From the NCBI RefSeq assembly GCF_030177755.1, contig NZ_CP126539.1, positions 1,202,001 to 1,266,000 on the forward strand: a DNA stretch of 64,000 nt, given 5' to 3'. The stretch comes from Devosia sp. RR2S18. GTDB lineage: Bacteria > Pseudomonadota > Alphaproteobacteria > Rhizobiales > Devosiaceae. The notes beneath the pieces are model-generated. The model saw only the letters and a list, made by a program, of their open reading frames with translations. It had not been told where the DNA came from and did no database searches. A program made the position numbers and the translations under genes. This document shows positions 16,887 to 24,509 of the stretch, piece by piece. How positions within the stretch are numbered: the first letter of the stretch is position 1; the number at the start of each line of letters is the position of its first letter.

Positions 16887-16901
16887 GAACGGAGAAGGAA
16901 C
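16887..16901 (-). promoter_or_regulatory. LexA (SOS) box upstream of uvrB
   Basis: Minus strand GTTCCTTCTCCGTTC is an exact match to the alphaproteobacterial LexA box GTTC-N7-GTTC. It lies 83-97 bp before the uvrB ATG, a usual place for a repressor site over the promoter. Confidence 0.75.
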
Positions 16902-16968
16902 AGGGGGTGCTGACAGCAGGTGTCAGGAAGATGTGAAGGCGACCCCGCCGGAGCGGGGCCGCAGGAGC

Positions 16969-17367
16969 TTATTCTGCCGGGCGCAGGGCAATACGGGCGC
17001 TGGTTGGCGTAAAGATCACCCAGGCAAAGATCAGCACCGCAGCGAAGGTGACGAGTGAACTGACGGCGACCAGCGGCTCCATGGCCAGATTGCCCTGCAG
17101 CAGCAGGTAGAGCGAAGCGGTCATCACCGCGACGCCGAGCGTATAGACGCCGAAGTGGATCATCGGCAGCTTGCCCTCAGCCTTGGCGGGGTTGAGCGCG
17201 TAATAGCCGCCGAACAGGGCGCTCGTAACCCAGCCGAGCAGGTTGATGTGGGCGTGGGCACCCGTCACGTTGTGGTTCTGACTGATCGACATATGCAAGC
17301 CGATGGCAATGCCAACCAAAAGAAAGACGATAGCAGTCCGAAAGAAGAGTTCAGAGACTCTTGGCAT
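16969..17367 (-). CDS. Small four-helix membrane protein resembling heme-copper oxidase subunit I segments
   Basis: 132 residues with four hydrophobic helices. The stretch SQNHNVTGAHAHINLLGWVTSALFGGYYALNP resembles the His-containing first-helix region of cbb3/NorB-type oxidase subunit I, and such short proteins are often labelled cytochrome oxidase in databases. The remaining copper and heme ligands of a real subunit I are absent, so it is probably a stand-alone membrane protein, perhaps heme-binding; function is unknown. ATG at 17367 has GAGGGGG 8 nt upstream; the 260-residue frame beyond it is not used. It is divergent from the MscS gene across 267 bp holding both promoters. Confidence 0.75.
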   Translation of the reverse strand: MPRVSELFFRTAIVFLLVGIAIGLHMSISQNHNVTGAHAHINLLGWVTSALFGGYYALNPAKAEGKLPMIHFGVYTLGVAVMTASLYLLLQGNLAMEPLVAVSSLVTFAAVLIFAWVIFTPTSARIALRPAE

Positions 17368-17634
17368 GATGTTCCCCCTCATGGGCGGCGACCCCAACTT
17401 CCACCTGGAAGCATTCGCGGCCCATGGGCAGAATACGCCTGCCGCGATGCTGTGAAAAGCAGGTGTTTGCGCGGAAATCATGCGGGCTGCTACTGATGCA
17501 CAGCTTGTTGTGAATACTGGGGCAAGGAGCGCCCAGGAGTTGTGCAGGTCGGGTGCGCTTGTGCCGCAGGGCTCCTGCCGCAACTCTTTGGAGAGCCAGA
17601 GCATAACAGACGAGACGGCCCACAGGAGTAGTGC

Positions 17635-18759
17635 ATGGTAGAACTGCAACGCGGACTTGCTGAACTGGAGCGTTTCCTCCGCTGGTTGCCGGATTGGCTG
17701 ATCGCGCTGATCATGCTGGGGATTGCAATTTTGGCAGCCTTGGTTGCCCATGACCTGCTGATGCGGATGTTGCGGCGCATGGTGGCGAACCGCTCGATGT
17801 TCTGGCGGTCGCTGGTGTCGCGGCTGTCCGATCCCTTCCGATGGGCCTCGATCATCGGCTTTGTGGCGATTGCGTCAGTGATCATGCCGCTGGGGCGAAC
17901 AGCATCGGACATCCTGCGGCACATTCTGCTGCTGGGCGGCATCGCCCTCGCGGTCATTGCCGCGCGCACCGTTCTGCATATCTGGATGACGCTTTATCTT
18001 CGCCGCTTCAAGCTTGATGCAGAAGACAATCTGCTGGCCCGCAAGCATGCGACGCAGAGCAAGATATTGGAGCGCGTGGGCGTCATCATCTTCGTGCTGG
18101 TGGGCTTGGCGGCAGCGCTGATGACGTTTGAAGGCGCTGCGCAGTATGGCGCCAGCATACTGGCTTCGGCAGGTGCCGCCGGTTTGATCGTTGGCTTGGC
18201 CCTGCAGCCGCTGTTCAAGAACCTTTTCGCCGGCGTGCAATTGGCCATCACCCAGCCGATCCGCATCGACGATGCGGTGCTAATCGAAGGCGAGTGGGGC
18301 AAGATCGAAGAGATCACCGCCACCTATGTGGTGGTGAAGATCTGGGATCTGCGCCGGCTCGTGGTGCCGCTCAGCTATTTCCTCGAGAACCCCATTCAGA
18401 ATTGGACGCGCGAAGGGGCAACGCTGATCGGCTCGATCATCATCTATCTCGACCATTCCGTGCCCGTGGAACCGCTGCGCCGCAAGGCAGAAGAGATCGT
18501 CAAAGGCTCACCGCTCTGGGATGGAGATGTGTTTGCCTTGCAGGTGACCGACTTCAAGGAGTTCACCATGGAAGTACGGGTGCTCATGTCAGCCCGGAAC
18601 TCCGGCGATGCGTTCGACCTGCGCTGCCTCGTGCGCGAGCAATTGGTGGCTTATGTGCAGGCGGAATATCCAGGTGGGCTGCCGCGCTATCGCGCCGATG
18701 TGGTGGAACAGCGTACCAAGGGCGGCGGCGGCGAGCTGGAGGATGCTCGTGCCGAGTAA
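17635..18759 (+). CDS. MscS-family small-conductance mechanosensitive channel
   Basis: 374 residues. Three to four N-terminal membrane helices precede the pore helix, ASILASAGAAGLIVGLALQPLFKNLFAGVQLAITQPIRIDDAV, which has the Gly/Ala packing of MscS TM3. This is followed by the beta domain (IEEITATYVVVKIWDLRRLVVPLSYFLENPIQNWTR) and the alpha/beta C-terminal domain. Such channels release osmolytes on hypo-osmotic shock, though this longer YbdG/YnaI-like type may gate only modestly. The stop lies three bases from the convergent HIT gene. Confidence 0.93.
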   Translation: MVELQRGLAELERFLRWLPDWLIALIMLGIAILAALVAHDLLMRMLRRMVANRSMFWRSLVSRLSDPFRWASIIGFVAIASVIMPLGRTASDILRHILLLGGIALAVIAARTVLHIWMTLYLRRFKLDAEDNLLARKHATQSKILERVGVIIFVLVGLAAALMTFEGAAQYGASILASAGAAGLIVGLALQPLFKNLFAGVQLAITQPIRIDDAVLIEGEWGKIEEITATYVVVKIWDLRRLVVPLSYFLENPIQNWTREGATLIGSIIIYLDHSVPVEPLRRKAEEIVKGSPLWDGDVFALQVTDFKEFTMEVRVLMSARNSGDAFDLRCLVREQLVAYVQAEYPGGLPRYRADVVEQRTKGGGGELEDARAE

Positions 18760-18762
18760 GGC

Positions 18763-19269
18763 TTACGAGGCTGCAATCTCGGCCTGAAAGGCCTTTGTAA
18801 CTTTCCCTGCCAAGCGTTCCATCTCATTGTCCGCAATGTGCAGGATGCCGTGTTCGGCCATGAGCGCGTGATATTGCTGCTGCTCGAGCGGTATGCCGGG
18901 TGGGAGCGGTACCACGTGGAAATGCAGGTGACTGTTGGCCTGCTGGCTTCCCAAGGACAAGACATAGATACGCTCAGCGGCAAAGACCTGCTTGAGGGCA
19001 CGGGATAGACGATGCACGTGAGCCTGGAGCCGCAGATATTGTTCGGTGGTGAGATCAACAGCCAAGTCCTCCCGGTGCGCCTTTGGGCAGACAAGGCAAT
19101 AGCCAGGAAGAGTAGGATATTTGCTGAGAAAGATGATGGTCTCGGCGTCTTCGAAGACCAGATGGTGGAAAAACTCGGGATCCCCGCGCACCACCCCGCA
19201 GATAAAGCAGGGCCGCGAGCCGATGCCATCGAGATAGGTCGCAAGATCGAACGGCTGACGCTCAGACAT
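18763..19269 (-). CDS. HIT-family protein
   Basis: 168 residues with an N-terminal CFICG cysteine pair, a middle YCLVCPKAHREDL segment and the histidine triad SHLHFHVVPLPPG. HIT proteins are nucleotide hydrolases or transferases acting on dinucleoside polyphosphates or nucleotidyl conjugates; the substrate is not known. The ATG at 19269 is taken; a GTG four codons upstream (19281) is also possible. It converges on mscS. Confidence 0.88.
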   Translation of the reverse strand: MSERQPFDLATYLDGIGSRPCFICGVVRGDPEFFHHLVFEDAETIIFLSKYPTLPGYCLVCPKAHREDLAVDLTTEQYLRLQAHVHRLSRALKQVFAAERIYVLSLGSQQANSHLHFHVVPLPPGIPLEQQQYHALMAEHGILHIADNEMERLAGKVTKAFQAEIAAS

Positions 19270-19308
19270 GCGCAATCTCACCAGACAAGCGCGCTTTGAT
19301 CAAGTTTG

Positions 19309-19344
19309 CCGCAAACGAAAACAGCGCCGCCCGAAGGCGACGCT
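19309..19344 (-). terminator. Rho-independent terminator after SH3b/crystallin gene
   Basis: Minus strand AGCGTCGCC-TTCG-GGCGGCGCT followed by GTTTTCGTTTG. The stem (19344-19323) has one G-T pair and a UUCG loop. It serves the gene at 19367-19993. Confidence 0.75.
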
Positions 19345-19366
19345 GTCGTGTGGTTCAACTCTAGGT

Positions 19367-19993
19367 TTAGCGAACGCGAACCGAAGAGATGATGTCATTG
19401 TTGCGGCCCGTAAGGCGACGCTGGTTGTCGTCGATCACCGCACAGCGGCCGCGGAAGTTGTAGTCCTCGCAGACCTGGGCCTGAGCGTTACCAAAGACGC
19501 GGATCGAGGAGATGCGATCGTTGAAGTTGTTGAGCTGGCTGTAGCGCTGGCCAGGGCGCACGCAGAAGCTCGAGCCCTGGTAATCCCAGTCCTCATAGAA
19601 ACACACGCGGCCGCCACGATTGCCCGGCTGCGGACGGAAGTCGCCGCCATTACCGATCGAGAAGCTGAAGCCGCCTGGTACGGAGAACGAGAAGTTCACG
19701 TCGGGCTCACTGGCCTGCGGACGACGCGGGCGCTCGCGTTCGCTTTCGGTGAGATAGCGGGCTGAGGCCCAGCCATCTGGACCGGACTTTTCCACGAAAC
19801 ACCAATTGCCGCGACATTCACGGATATCAACGTCCTGGCCGGGACGCAGAACGTCAACGACGCCATAGTTCGTGCCGGGGCCGGAGCGCACATTGAGGGT
19901 GGTGGTGGCCTGAGCCGCAAAGGCGCTGCCGGTCATCAGGAAAGCGGAAGTAATGGCGGCGCCGGCGACGGCGGCCTTACGCAAGAAGGTCAT
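19367..19993 (-). CDS. Secreted SH3b protein with beta/gamma-crystallin-like (I36-type) C-terminal domain
   Basis: 208 residues. Signal peptide TFLRKAAVAGAAITSAFLMTGSAFA; SH3b domain about 27-85 (LNVRSGPGTNYGVVDVLRPGQDVDI, WCFVEKSGPDGWASARYL); a Pro/Arg linker and a Gly/Phe-rich segment; then from about residue 128 a two-motif crystallin-like domain (VCFYEDWDYQGSSFCVRPGQRY ... ISSIRV and VCEDYNFRGRCAVIDDNQ ... ISSVRV). This domain type occurs in peptidase inhibitor I36 and Ca-binding crystallins. The ATG at 19993 begins the signal peptide and has GGAGACTGAC before it. It is followed by its own terminator. Confidence 0.85.
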   Translation of the reverse strand: MTFLRKAAVAGAAITSAFLMTGSAFAAQATTTLNVRSGPGTNYGVVDVLRPGQDVDIRECRGNWCFVEKSGPDGWASARYLTESERERPRRPQASEPDVNFSFSVPGGFSFSIGNGGDFRPQPGNRGGRVCFYEDWDYQGSSFCVRPGQRYSQLNNFNDRISSIRVFGNAQAQVCEDYNFRGRCAVIDDNQRRLTGRNNDIISSVRVR

Positions 19994-20340
19994 GTCAGTC
20001 TCCGTTTTATCTGGTTGCTGCCTGTGAGTCCCCAACCGGGAAATCGGCAGATCGTTGCAGATTAATTCTCGAGTTTATCCGCTGCGGGATAGACTGGATG
20101 AATTGCAACTGGGTGGCGGACTAATGGAGGTCGCATGAACCACGCCTGAACAGCAGGTTCAGCCCGTCGTGTTTGTGGATTCTAGTGCAAAGAGCATCAT
20201 GAGCGAGCGGCGCTGCCGCATTTGTTCTGTATGAATGCTGTAAGCTGATGACAGCTTTCAGTCAGCTTGCGGCTAAATACTATCAGGTGGACAAAGCAAA
20301 GGGGCTCCTTGCGGAGCCCCTAGACGATCGTTGCGAAGCG
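19994..20340. other. Intergenic region between two SH3b genes
   Basis: No gene seen. It must hold the promoter of the gene at 19367-19993. It also contains the terminator of the next gene at 20293-20321. The remainder shows no recognisable motif. Confidence 0.5.
20293..20321 (-). terminator. Terminator after the second SH3b gene of the cluster
   Basis: Minus strand AGGGGCTCC-GCAA-GGAGCCCCT followed by TTGCTTTG; a 9-bp stem (20321-20300) with a 4-nt loop and a broken T-tract. Confidence 0.7.
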
Positions 20341-20922
20341 TCAGTAAACGCGGATCGAGGAGACGCTGTTGATGAGGTACCGGTCGAGCACTGGTTGAGA
20401 AGCGATAATGCGCTCACAATAGCTTTGAAAGAAGCGGTCGCGGCAGGTCGCTACCGAGACATCACCGGTTACCTGAACGGAGGCGAAGCGGTTGTCCAAT
20501 CCGGCAAGGGCGAGGTCCTGAAACACCTGGCCGGGACCCGCACAGATCGCGGTGCCGGAATAATGCGTTCCGGTGAAGAAGCAGACCTTGCCGGGGCCGC
20601 CGCTGGGATAGTCGGGGCGGATAGTGAACAGCGGGCCGTCCGGTCCAAGTCCGAAGGAAATATGGTCTTTGCTGGTCCAGCCGCGTCCACCGTGGCCTTC
20701 GACAACGCACCAGAGCCGCTGACACCGCAGCACCTTGATGGCGACCTCACCTGCTATTTCCCCCGTTGCTTCATAAGCGGCACCGGGACCGCTGCGCAGA
20801 ACCAGGGGTTTGTTGCTCCAGGCGGCGGAACCCGACTTGGTTAGGGCAGCGGCCGGCGAGGCGCCAAGCAGGGCGGTGGCAAGAAGTGCCAGAATTGCGA
20901 AGAAGGAGCCGAAGCGGGTCAT
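20341..20922 (-). CDS. Secreted SH3b protein with diverged crystallin-like C-terminal part
   Basis: 193 residues. Signal peptide TRFGSFFAILALLATALLGASPAAA; a diverged SH3b domain (LVLRSGPGAAYEATGEIAGEVAIKVL, LWCVVEGHGGRGWTSKDHI); then KVCFFTGTHYSGTAICAGPGQVFQDL ... FASVQV and ATCRDRFFQSYCERI ... VSSIRVY, which keep the two-repeat crystallin outline with its final SSIRV strand. It lies between two better-conserved paralogues in the same orientation, each with its own terminator, so the three are separate transcription units. Confidence 0.8.
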   Translation of the reverse strand: MTRFGSFFAILALLATALLGASPAAALTKSGSAAWSNKPLVLRSGPGAAYEATGEIAGEVAIKVLRCQRLWCVVEGHGGRGWTSKDHISFGLGPDGPLFTIRPDYPSGGPGKVCFFTGTHYSGTAICAGPGQVFQDLALAGLDNRFASVQVTGDVSVATCRDRFFQSYCERIIASQPVLDRYLINSVSSIRVY

Positions 20923-20992
20923 AGGAACATCCGAGGCTGACTGATTGAGTGCCACCCTAGCGCGGCTCGACGGGCTGGCCAAGGCCAGCAAT

Positions 20993-21022
20993 GGAAAAGG
21001 CGCCCGTAAATACGGACGCCTT
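20993..21022 (-). terminator. Terminator after the third SH3b gene of the cluster
   Basis: Minus strand AAGGCGTCCG-loop-CGGGCGCCTT followed by TTCC; the 10-bp stem contains G-T pairs. Confidence 0.65.
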
Positions 21023-21044
21023 TAATTCATTCCGCCATAGATCC

Positions 21045-21710
21045 TTAGCGGACGCGGACTGAAACGATGTAGTCGTCGAAATCACCGAGCGAGCGGGCGC
21101 TGGTGGTGTAGGTGCGGCAATTGCGGAAGTTGCGTTCCGAGCAGACCTGAACCGAATAGCCATCGGGATTGTCGATGGAGGAGATGCGGTCGGCCCAATC
21201 GCCAAGATTGCGGATGCTCTCGCCTTCTTCGACGCAGAAGCTGCTGCCCCGGAAGCGAGTGCGGTCAAAAAAGCAAACCTCACCAACGACGGGCTCCACT
21301 ACGATGGGTGGACGCGGGCGGGGATTTTGGTTCTGGTTCTGATTGCCGACTCCAAAATTGATCGAGGGCTGGCCGTCACCACCAATGGAGAAGCCGAAGG
21401 AGATCCCCGGATTACCAGGGTTCACGCGGGTGCCGCCGGCGCTGAGATAGTTGGCGGAGACCCAGCCGTCCGGGCCCGATTTGGTGATATAGCACCAGGA
21501 GCCTTCGCACTGCTCCACATCCACCTGGGTGCCGCTACGGACTACGTCGACGACGCCATAGCTGGTGCCCGGGCCGGAGCGCAGGTTGACATTGGCGGTG
21601 ACGGTGCCAGGAGCCGCCTGGGCGGCCGGCAGGAAGACCACCACGGCGGTGGCGGCCACAGCAACGCCGGTGGCCAGGTTCAGCATTTTCTTGCGAGTAT
21701 TGCGGTTCAT
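21045..21710 (-). CDS. Secreted SH3b protein with crystallin-like C-terminal domain
   Basis: 221 residues. Signal peptide with a twin-basic start (NRNTRKKMLNLATGVAVAATAVVVFLPAAQA); SH3b domain (VNLRSGPGTSYGVVDVVRSGTQVDV, WCYITKSGPDGWVSANYL); an Asn/Gln- and Pro-rich linker containing NQNQNQNPRPRPP; then VCFFDRTRFRGSSFCVEEGE ... ISSID and VCSERNFRNCRTYTTSAR ... IVSVRVR. The ATG at 21710 has GAGGAGCC upstream; the 310-residue open frame beyond it is not coding. Same architecture as the protein at 19367, clearly a duplication. Confidence 0.85.
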   Translation of the reverse strand: MNRNTRKKMLNLATGVAVAATAVVVFLPAAQAAPGTVTANVNLRSGPGTSYGVVDVVRSGTQVDVEQCEGSWCYITKSGPDGWVSANYLSAGGTRVNPGNPGISFGFSIGGDGQPSINFGVGNQNQNQNPRPRPPIVVEPVVGEVCFFDRTRFRGSSFCVEEGESIRNLGDWADRISSIDNPDGYSVQVCSERNFRNCRTYTTSARSLGDFDDYIVSVRVR

Positions 21711-21915
21711 GTTCTTGGCTCCTCTGCCAACCTGTCGCGCCTGATGCGGGAGGGCATCGGGCAGCCACAAGCGGCGCAATTTGGTTGATCCTGAAACGGG
21801 CCCGATCCGAAAAGGGTTCCGGGCGGCTGCAGGACTTGTGCCGTTCTGGGGCACAGCGCTGAGTACGCATCGCAGAGAAATCATTGCGAAGCTGAACGGT
21901 AGCTGAACGATGAAT

Positions 21916-22311
21916 TCAGCGTGATAGCGGGGGGATAGGTCGCTTCTTGCCGTCTTCGCCAAGCGAGACATAGACAAAGCGCCCGTCGGTGACCTTCACC
22001 CGATGATCGAGCATGCGGCGGCGTACCCACGCCTCCACGGAGATGGTAATCGAGGTGTTCCCGACGCGCTCGATGTCGGTGTAGACGCACAGCACGTCGC
22101 CCACCTTGACGGGTGCGATAAAAGTCATGGCTTCGACTGCGATGGTTGCGACGCGACCCTGGACGCGCTCGACGGCGCAGATGGAGCCGGCGATGTCCAT
22201 CTGGCTCATCACCCAGCCGCCGAAGATGTCGCCGGCTGGATTGGTGTCGGAGGGCATGGCGAGGGTGCGGATGGTCAGCGCGCCCTTGGGTTCGTCATTG
22301 TCGTTCAACAT
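21916..22311 (-). CDS. Acyl-CoA thioesterase, hotdog fold (YciA-like)
   Basis: 131 residues: LTIRTLAMPSDTNPAGDIFGGWVMSQMDIAGSICAVERV is the hotdog helix with the catalytic Asp of YciA-type thioesterases, followed by strands VATIAVEAMTFIAPVKVGDVLCVYTDIERVGNTSITISVEAW. These enzymes hydrolyse acyl-CoA thioesters in the cytoplasm. The start is three bases after the tdk stop on the same strand, so tdk and this gene form an operon. Confidence 0.92.
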   Translation of the reverse strand: MLNDNDEPKGALTIRTLAMPSDTNPAGDIFGGWVMSQMDIAGSICAVERVQGRVATIAVEAMTFIAPVKVGDVLCVYTDIERVGNTSITISVEAWVRRRMLDHRVKVTDGRFVYVSLGEDGKKRPIPPLSR

Positions 22312-22314
22312 GGG

Positions 22315-22908
22315 TCAGGGTCCTTTTACCGGCCAGCGGCCAATTGCTTCTTCCCAGTGCTTGCGGCAGAGCGAAACATAGACCGATTTCTCAATCGATA
22401 CCTGCTCGCCTTCTGTGAGAACGCGGCCATCGGTGTTCTGGCGCACGACCATGGTGGCCTTGGCGCCGCACTCGCAGATGGTGCGGATCTCGCGCAGCGT
22501 GTCGGCGACGGCGAGCAGTTCGCTCGATCCGGGGAAGAGTTTGCCCTGGAAATCGGTGCGCAGGCCAAAGCACATGACGGGGATCTTGAGGCGATCGGCG
22601 ACGCGGGCCAATTGCCACACCTGATCGGGGGAGAGGAACTGAGCTTCGTCGACGAAAACGCAGTCGATCTTGCCGGCTTCAAGGTGGTCGCGGACGGAAT
22701 GGTAGAGATCGTCAGCGGCGCCGTAGAGCTCGGCAGGTTCGGAAATGCCGATGCGCGAGGAGATGAGGCCGATGCCGTCCTCGACATAGAGCGAGGAGGT
22801 GAACAGCAGCGGCCGCATGCCGCGCTCTCGGTAGTTATAGGCGGCCTGCAGGAGCATGGTCGACTTGCCGGCATTCATCGTCGAATAGGAGAAGTAGAGC
22901 TTGGCCAT
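22315..22908 (-). CDS. tdk: Thymidine kinase
   Basis: Phosphorylates thymidine (pyrimidine salvage). 197 residues, normal for type II bacterial thymidine kinases: P-loop YSTMNAGKST near residue 8, catalytic DEAQFL, the lasso region with CFGLRTDFQGKLFPGS, and a zinc-site motif ICECGAKA; the second zinc pair is reduced to a Cys near VSLCRKHWE. The ATG at 22908 matches the family start; GGCGGGA is the likely ribosome site. A strong terminator lies about 75 bp before the gene. Confidence 0.95.
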   Translation of the reverse strand: MAKLYFSYSTMNAGKSTMLLQAAYNYRERGMRPLLFTSSLYVEDGIGLISSRIGISEPAELYGAADDLYHSVRDHLEAGKIDCVFVDEAQFLSPDQVWQLARVADRLKIPVMCFGLRTDFQGKLFPGSSELLAVADTLREIRTICECGAKATMVVRQNTDGRVLTEGEQVSIEKSVYVSLCRKHWEEAIGRWPVKGP

Positions 22909-22981
22909 GGTCCCGCCTGGTGCGTGCCTCCTTGTGCCGGAGGTGGCGGCGCGGCGCGAGGGGGCGGGTGGATTGCTCCAC

Positions 22982-23008
22982 AAAAAAGAGGCCGCCCGCA
23001 GGCGGCCT
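22982..23008 (-). terminator. Strong minus-strand terminator upstream of tdk
   Basis: Minus strand AGGCCGCC-TGCG-GGCGGCCT followed by CTCTTTTTT-type T6 tract (22987-22982). No minus-strand protein gene lies before it: the next gene upstream is on the plus strand. It therefore ends an unannotated transcript or acts in the tdk leader. Confidence 0.75.
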
Positions 23009-23118
23009 AAAATGCCGAATGGATCGGCGGGAGATGCGGGGTTGGCGGTCCATCTCTCCCAAGGCCAGCGCGACGGTGGGGACGTGGCGCGGCAGGTCCA
23101 GGCCGCATGGGGGACCGG

Positions 23119-23170
23119 GAACAAGGCGAGCCTAGCGGGGTTCTATGACGACTGGGTGACGCCCTTGTTC
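23119..23170 (-). ncRNA. Possible small RNA or tdk leader with long inverted repeat
   Basis: GAACAAGGCG (23119-23128) and CGCCCTTGTTC (23160-23170) form a 10-bp stem with one bulged base around a 31-nt loop. The arms extend into G-rich and C-rich flanks. Together with the terminator at 22982-23008 this suggests a structured minus-strand transcript of roughly 200 nt. No promoter was recognised with confidence and no known RNA family matched by eye. Confidence 0.3.
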
Positions 23171-23232
23171 ACCCCCGGTTCAGCTATGGCCGGAGATGGT
23201 GGGGGACAATCGTTTTGCGTGGAGAAAGCGTC

Positions 23233-23622
23233 TTGAGAACTCTGGTCAGAACACTTGTTGCGGCGTCTTTGTCGGTGGTGCTGGTGGTGCCAGCCAGTGC
23301 CAATCTCTCTGGTATCTGGGAGATTGAAACCAAGGACTCCCGGTATGATGTCACCATGTGTGGCGACGGTACGGAGTTGTGCGCAGAGCTGATCTGGCTG
23401 GGCAATGGCGGCGACACGGCCGAGAACCTGCCCTATCTCAACACCCTGCTGATCGACGAGGCGCGGCCGGTGGGTCCCAACAAGTGGAAGGGCGAGCTCA
23501 ACCTCTTTGGCCAGACGGCCTCAGGGACCATTACACGGCTGGGCGAAGACACGGTGCGGATCCAGGGATGCGTGCTGTTCGTGGTGTGCAAGAGCTACAA
23601 GCTCCACCGCTACGTGGAGTAG
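23233..23622 (+). CDS. DUF2147-like secreted protein
   Basis: 129 residues: a signal peptide (RTLVRTLVAASLSVVLVVPASA) and a lipocalin-like beta domain with LSGIWEIETKDSRYDVTMCGDGTELCAELIWLGNG, GPNKWKGELNLF and a terminal disulfide-type CVLFVVCKSYKLHR. It resembles DUF2147 proteins, whose role is unknown. No ATG is available; TTG at 23233 is chosen because GGAGAA lies 6 nt before it, rather than TTG at 23215. The 3' end overlaps the convergent transporter gene by 13 bp. Confidence 0.75.
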   Translation: MRTLVRTLVAASLSVVLVVPASANLSGIWEIETKDSRYDVTMCGDGTELCAELIWLGNGGDTAENLPYLNTLLIDEARPVGPNKWKGELNLFGQTASGTITRLGEDTVRIQGCVLFVVCKSYKLHRYVE

Positions 23623-24506
23623 GATCGGCGCCGGGCCCAGAGTGGCGGAATGGCCTCGACCAGCACGATGGCCGTGAAGATCAGGCCGGCTCCCAAATAG
23701 CCGATCGGCGGGAGACGCTCGCCCAGCACCACGGCGCCGCCCAGGGCTGCAAAGAGACTTTCAGCGGAGAGGATGATGGCGGCATTGGCCGGCGGCACAT
23801 GCTGCTGACCGATGGCCTGAAGCGTGAAGCCAATGGCGGTTGAGGCGATCCCCGCATAGGCGATGGCGATCCAGGCCTGGGAGAGCCCCTCGACGGAAGG
23901 CGTTTCGAAGACCAGCGCAAGAAGAGTGGAAAGCAGGCCCGCCGCCAGGAAGGTGATGCAGGAGACAAGGATGGGGCGGGCGGTCTGGTGCGCGATGACG
24001 CCTAGCAGCAGGATGTGGATGGCCCAGAACACGGCGCAGGAAATGATAAGCAAGTCGCCGGAGTTGAGGCCGTCGAGGCGCCCGCCATTGAGCAGGTAGA
24101 TGCCGAACAGGGCCAACGGCACCCCGAGCAAGAGGATTGGGTGCGAGCGCTGGCGCGTGACGAGATAGGCAATCAGCGGCACGAACATGACGTAGAGCCC
24201 GGTGAGAAACCCGCCATTGGTGACCGTGGTGGTCTCAAGCCCCCATTGCTGCAACCAGGTGCCCAGGAAGAACACAAGGCTCAACGCCAAGGTGGCATGC
24301 CAGTGACGCCGGCTGAGGGGACGACGGACCTGCCGCCGCCCTTCGATCATGGCAATGGGCAGGACCAGAAGCCCGCCCAGGAGGTATCGCGCACCGGTGA
24401 AGCTCAGGGGATCGAGCGACTGCATGGCCGATTTTTGAGCGAGGAAGGCGAAGCCCCAAAGCATGGTGGCGACAAGCAGCAGCAGGGCAGCGATAGGACG
24501 CGGCAT
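23610..24506 (-). CDS. EamA-family (DMT) transporter
   Basis: 298 residues, about ten membrane helices in two EamA halves (ATMLWGFAFLAQKSAMQSL ... and AVFWAIHILLLGVIAH ...). The N-terminal FAFLAQKSAM and middle LQQWGLETTTVTNGGFLTGLYVMFVPL are typical of the RhaT-like branch with unknown substrate. It starts three bases after the end of the class V aminotransferase-like gene on the same strand, so the two are likely cotranscribed; the transporter could export a product related to that enzyme. Confidence 0.9.
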   Translation of the reverse strand: MPRPIAALLLLVATMLWGFAFLAQKSAMQSLDPLSFTGARYLLGGLLVLPIAMIEGRRQVRRPLSRRHWHATLALSLVFFLGTWLQQWGLETTTVTNGGFLTGLYVMFVPLIAYLVTRQRSHPILLLGVPLALFGIYLLNGGRLDGLNSGDLLIISCAVFWAIHILLLGVIAHQTARPILVSCITFLAAGLLSTLLALVFETPSVEGLSQAWIAIAYAGIASTAIGFTLQAIGQQHVPPANAAIILSAESLFAALGGAVVLGERLPPIGYLGAGLIFTAIVLVEAIPPLWARRRSYST

Positions 24507-24509
24507 GGA

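Noticed and set aside
13811..16936. Plus-strand open frame of 1041 residues opposite uvrB
   Set aside because: The frame is the antisense image of uvrB and runs through repeats and the DUF559 remnant; the protein has no family features.
22909..23124. N-terminal extension of thymidine kinase to 269 residues
   Set aside because: The extra sequence would cross a strong terminator hairpin and reads as Pro/Arg/Ser-rich noise; the ATG at 22908 gives the normal family length.
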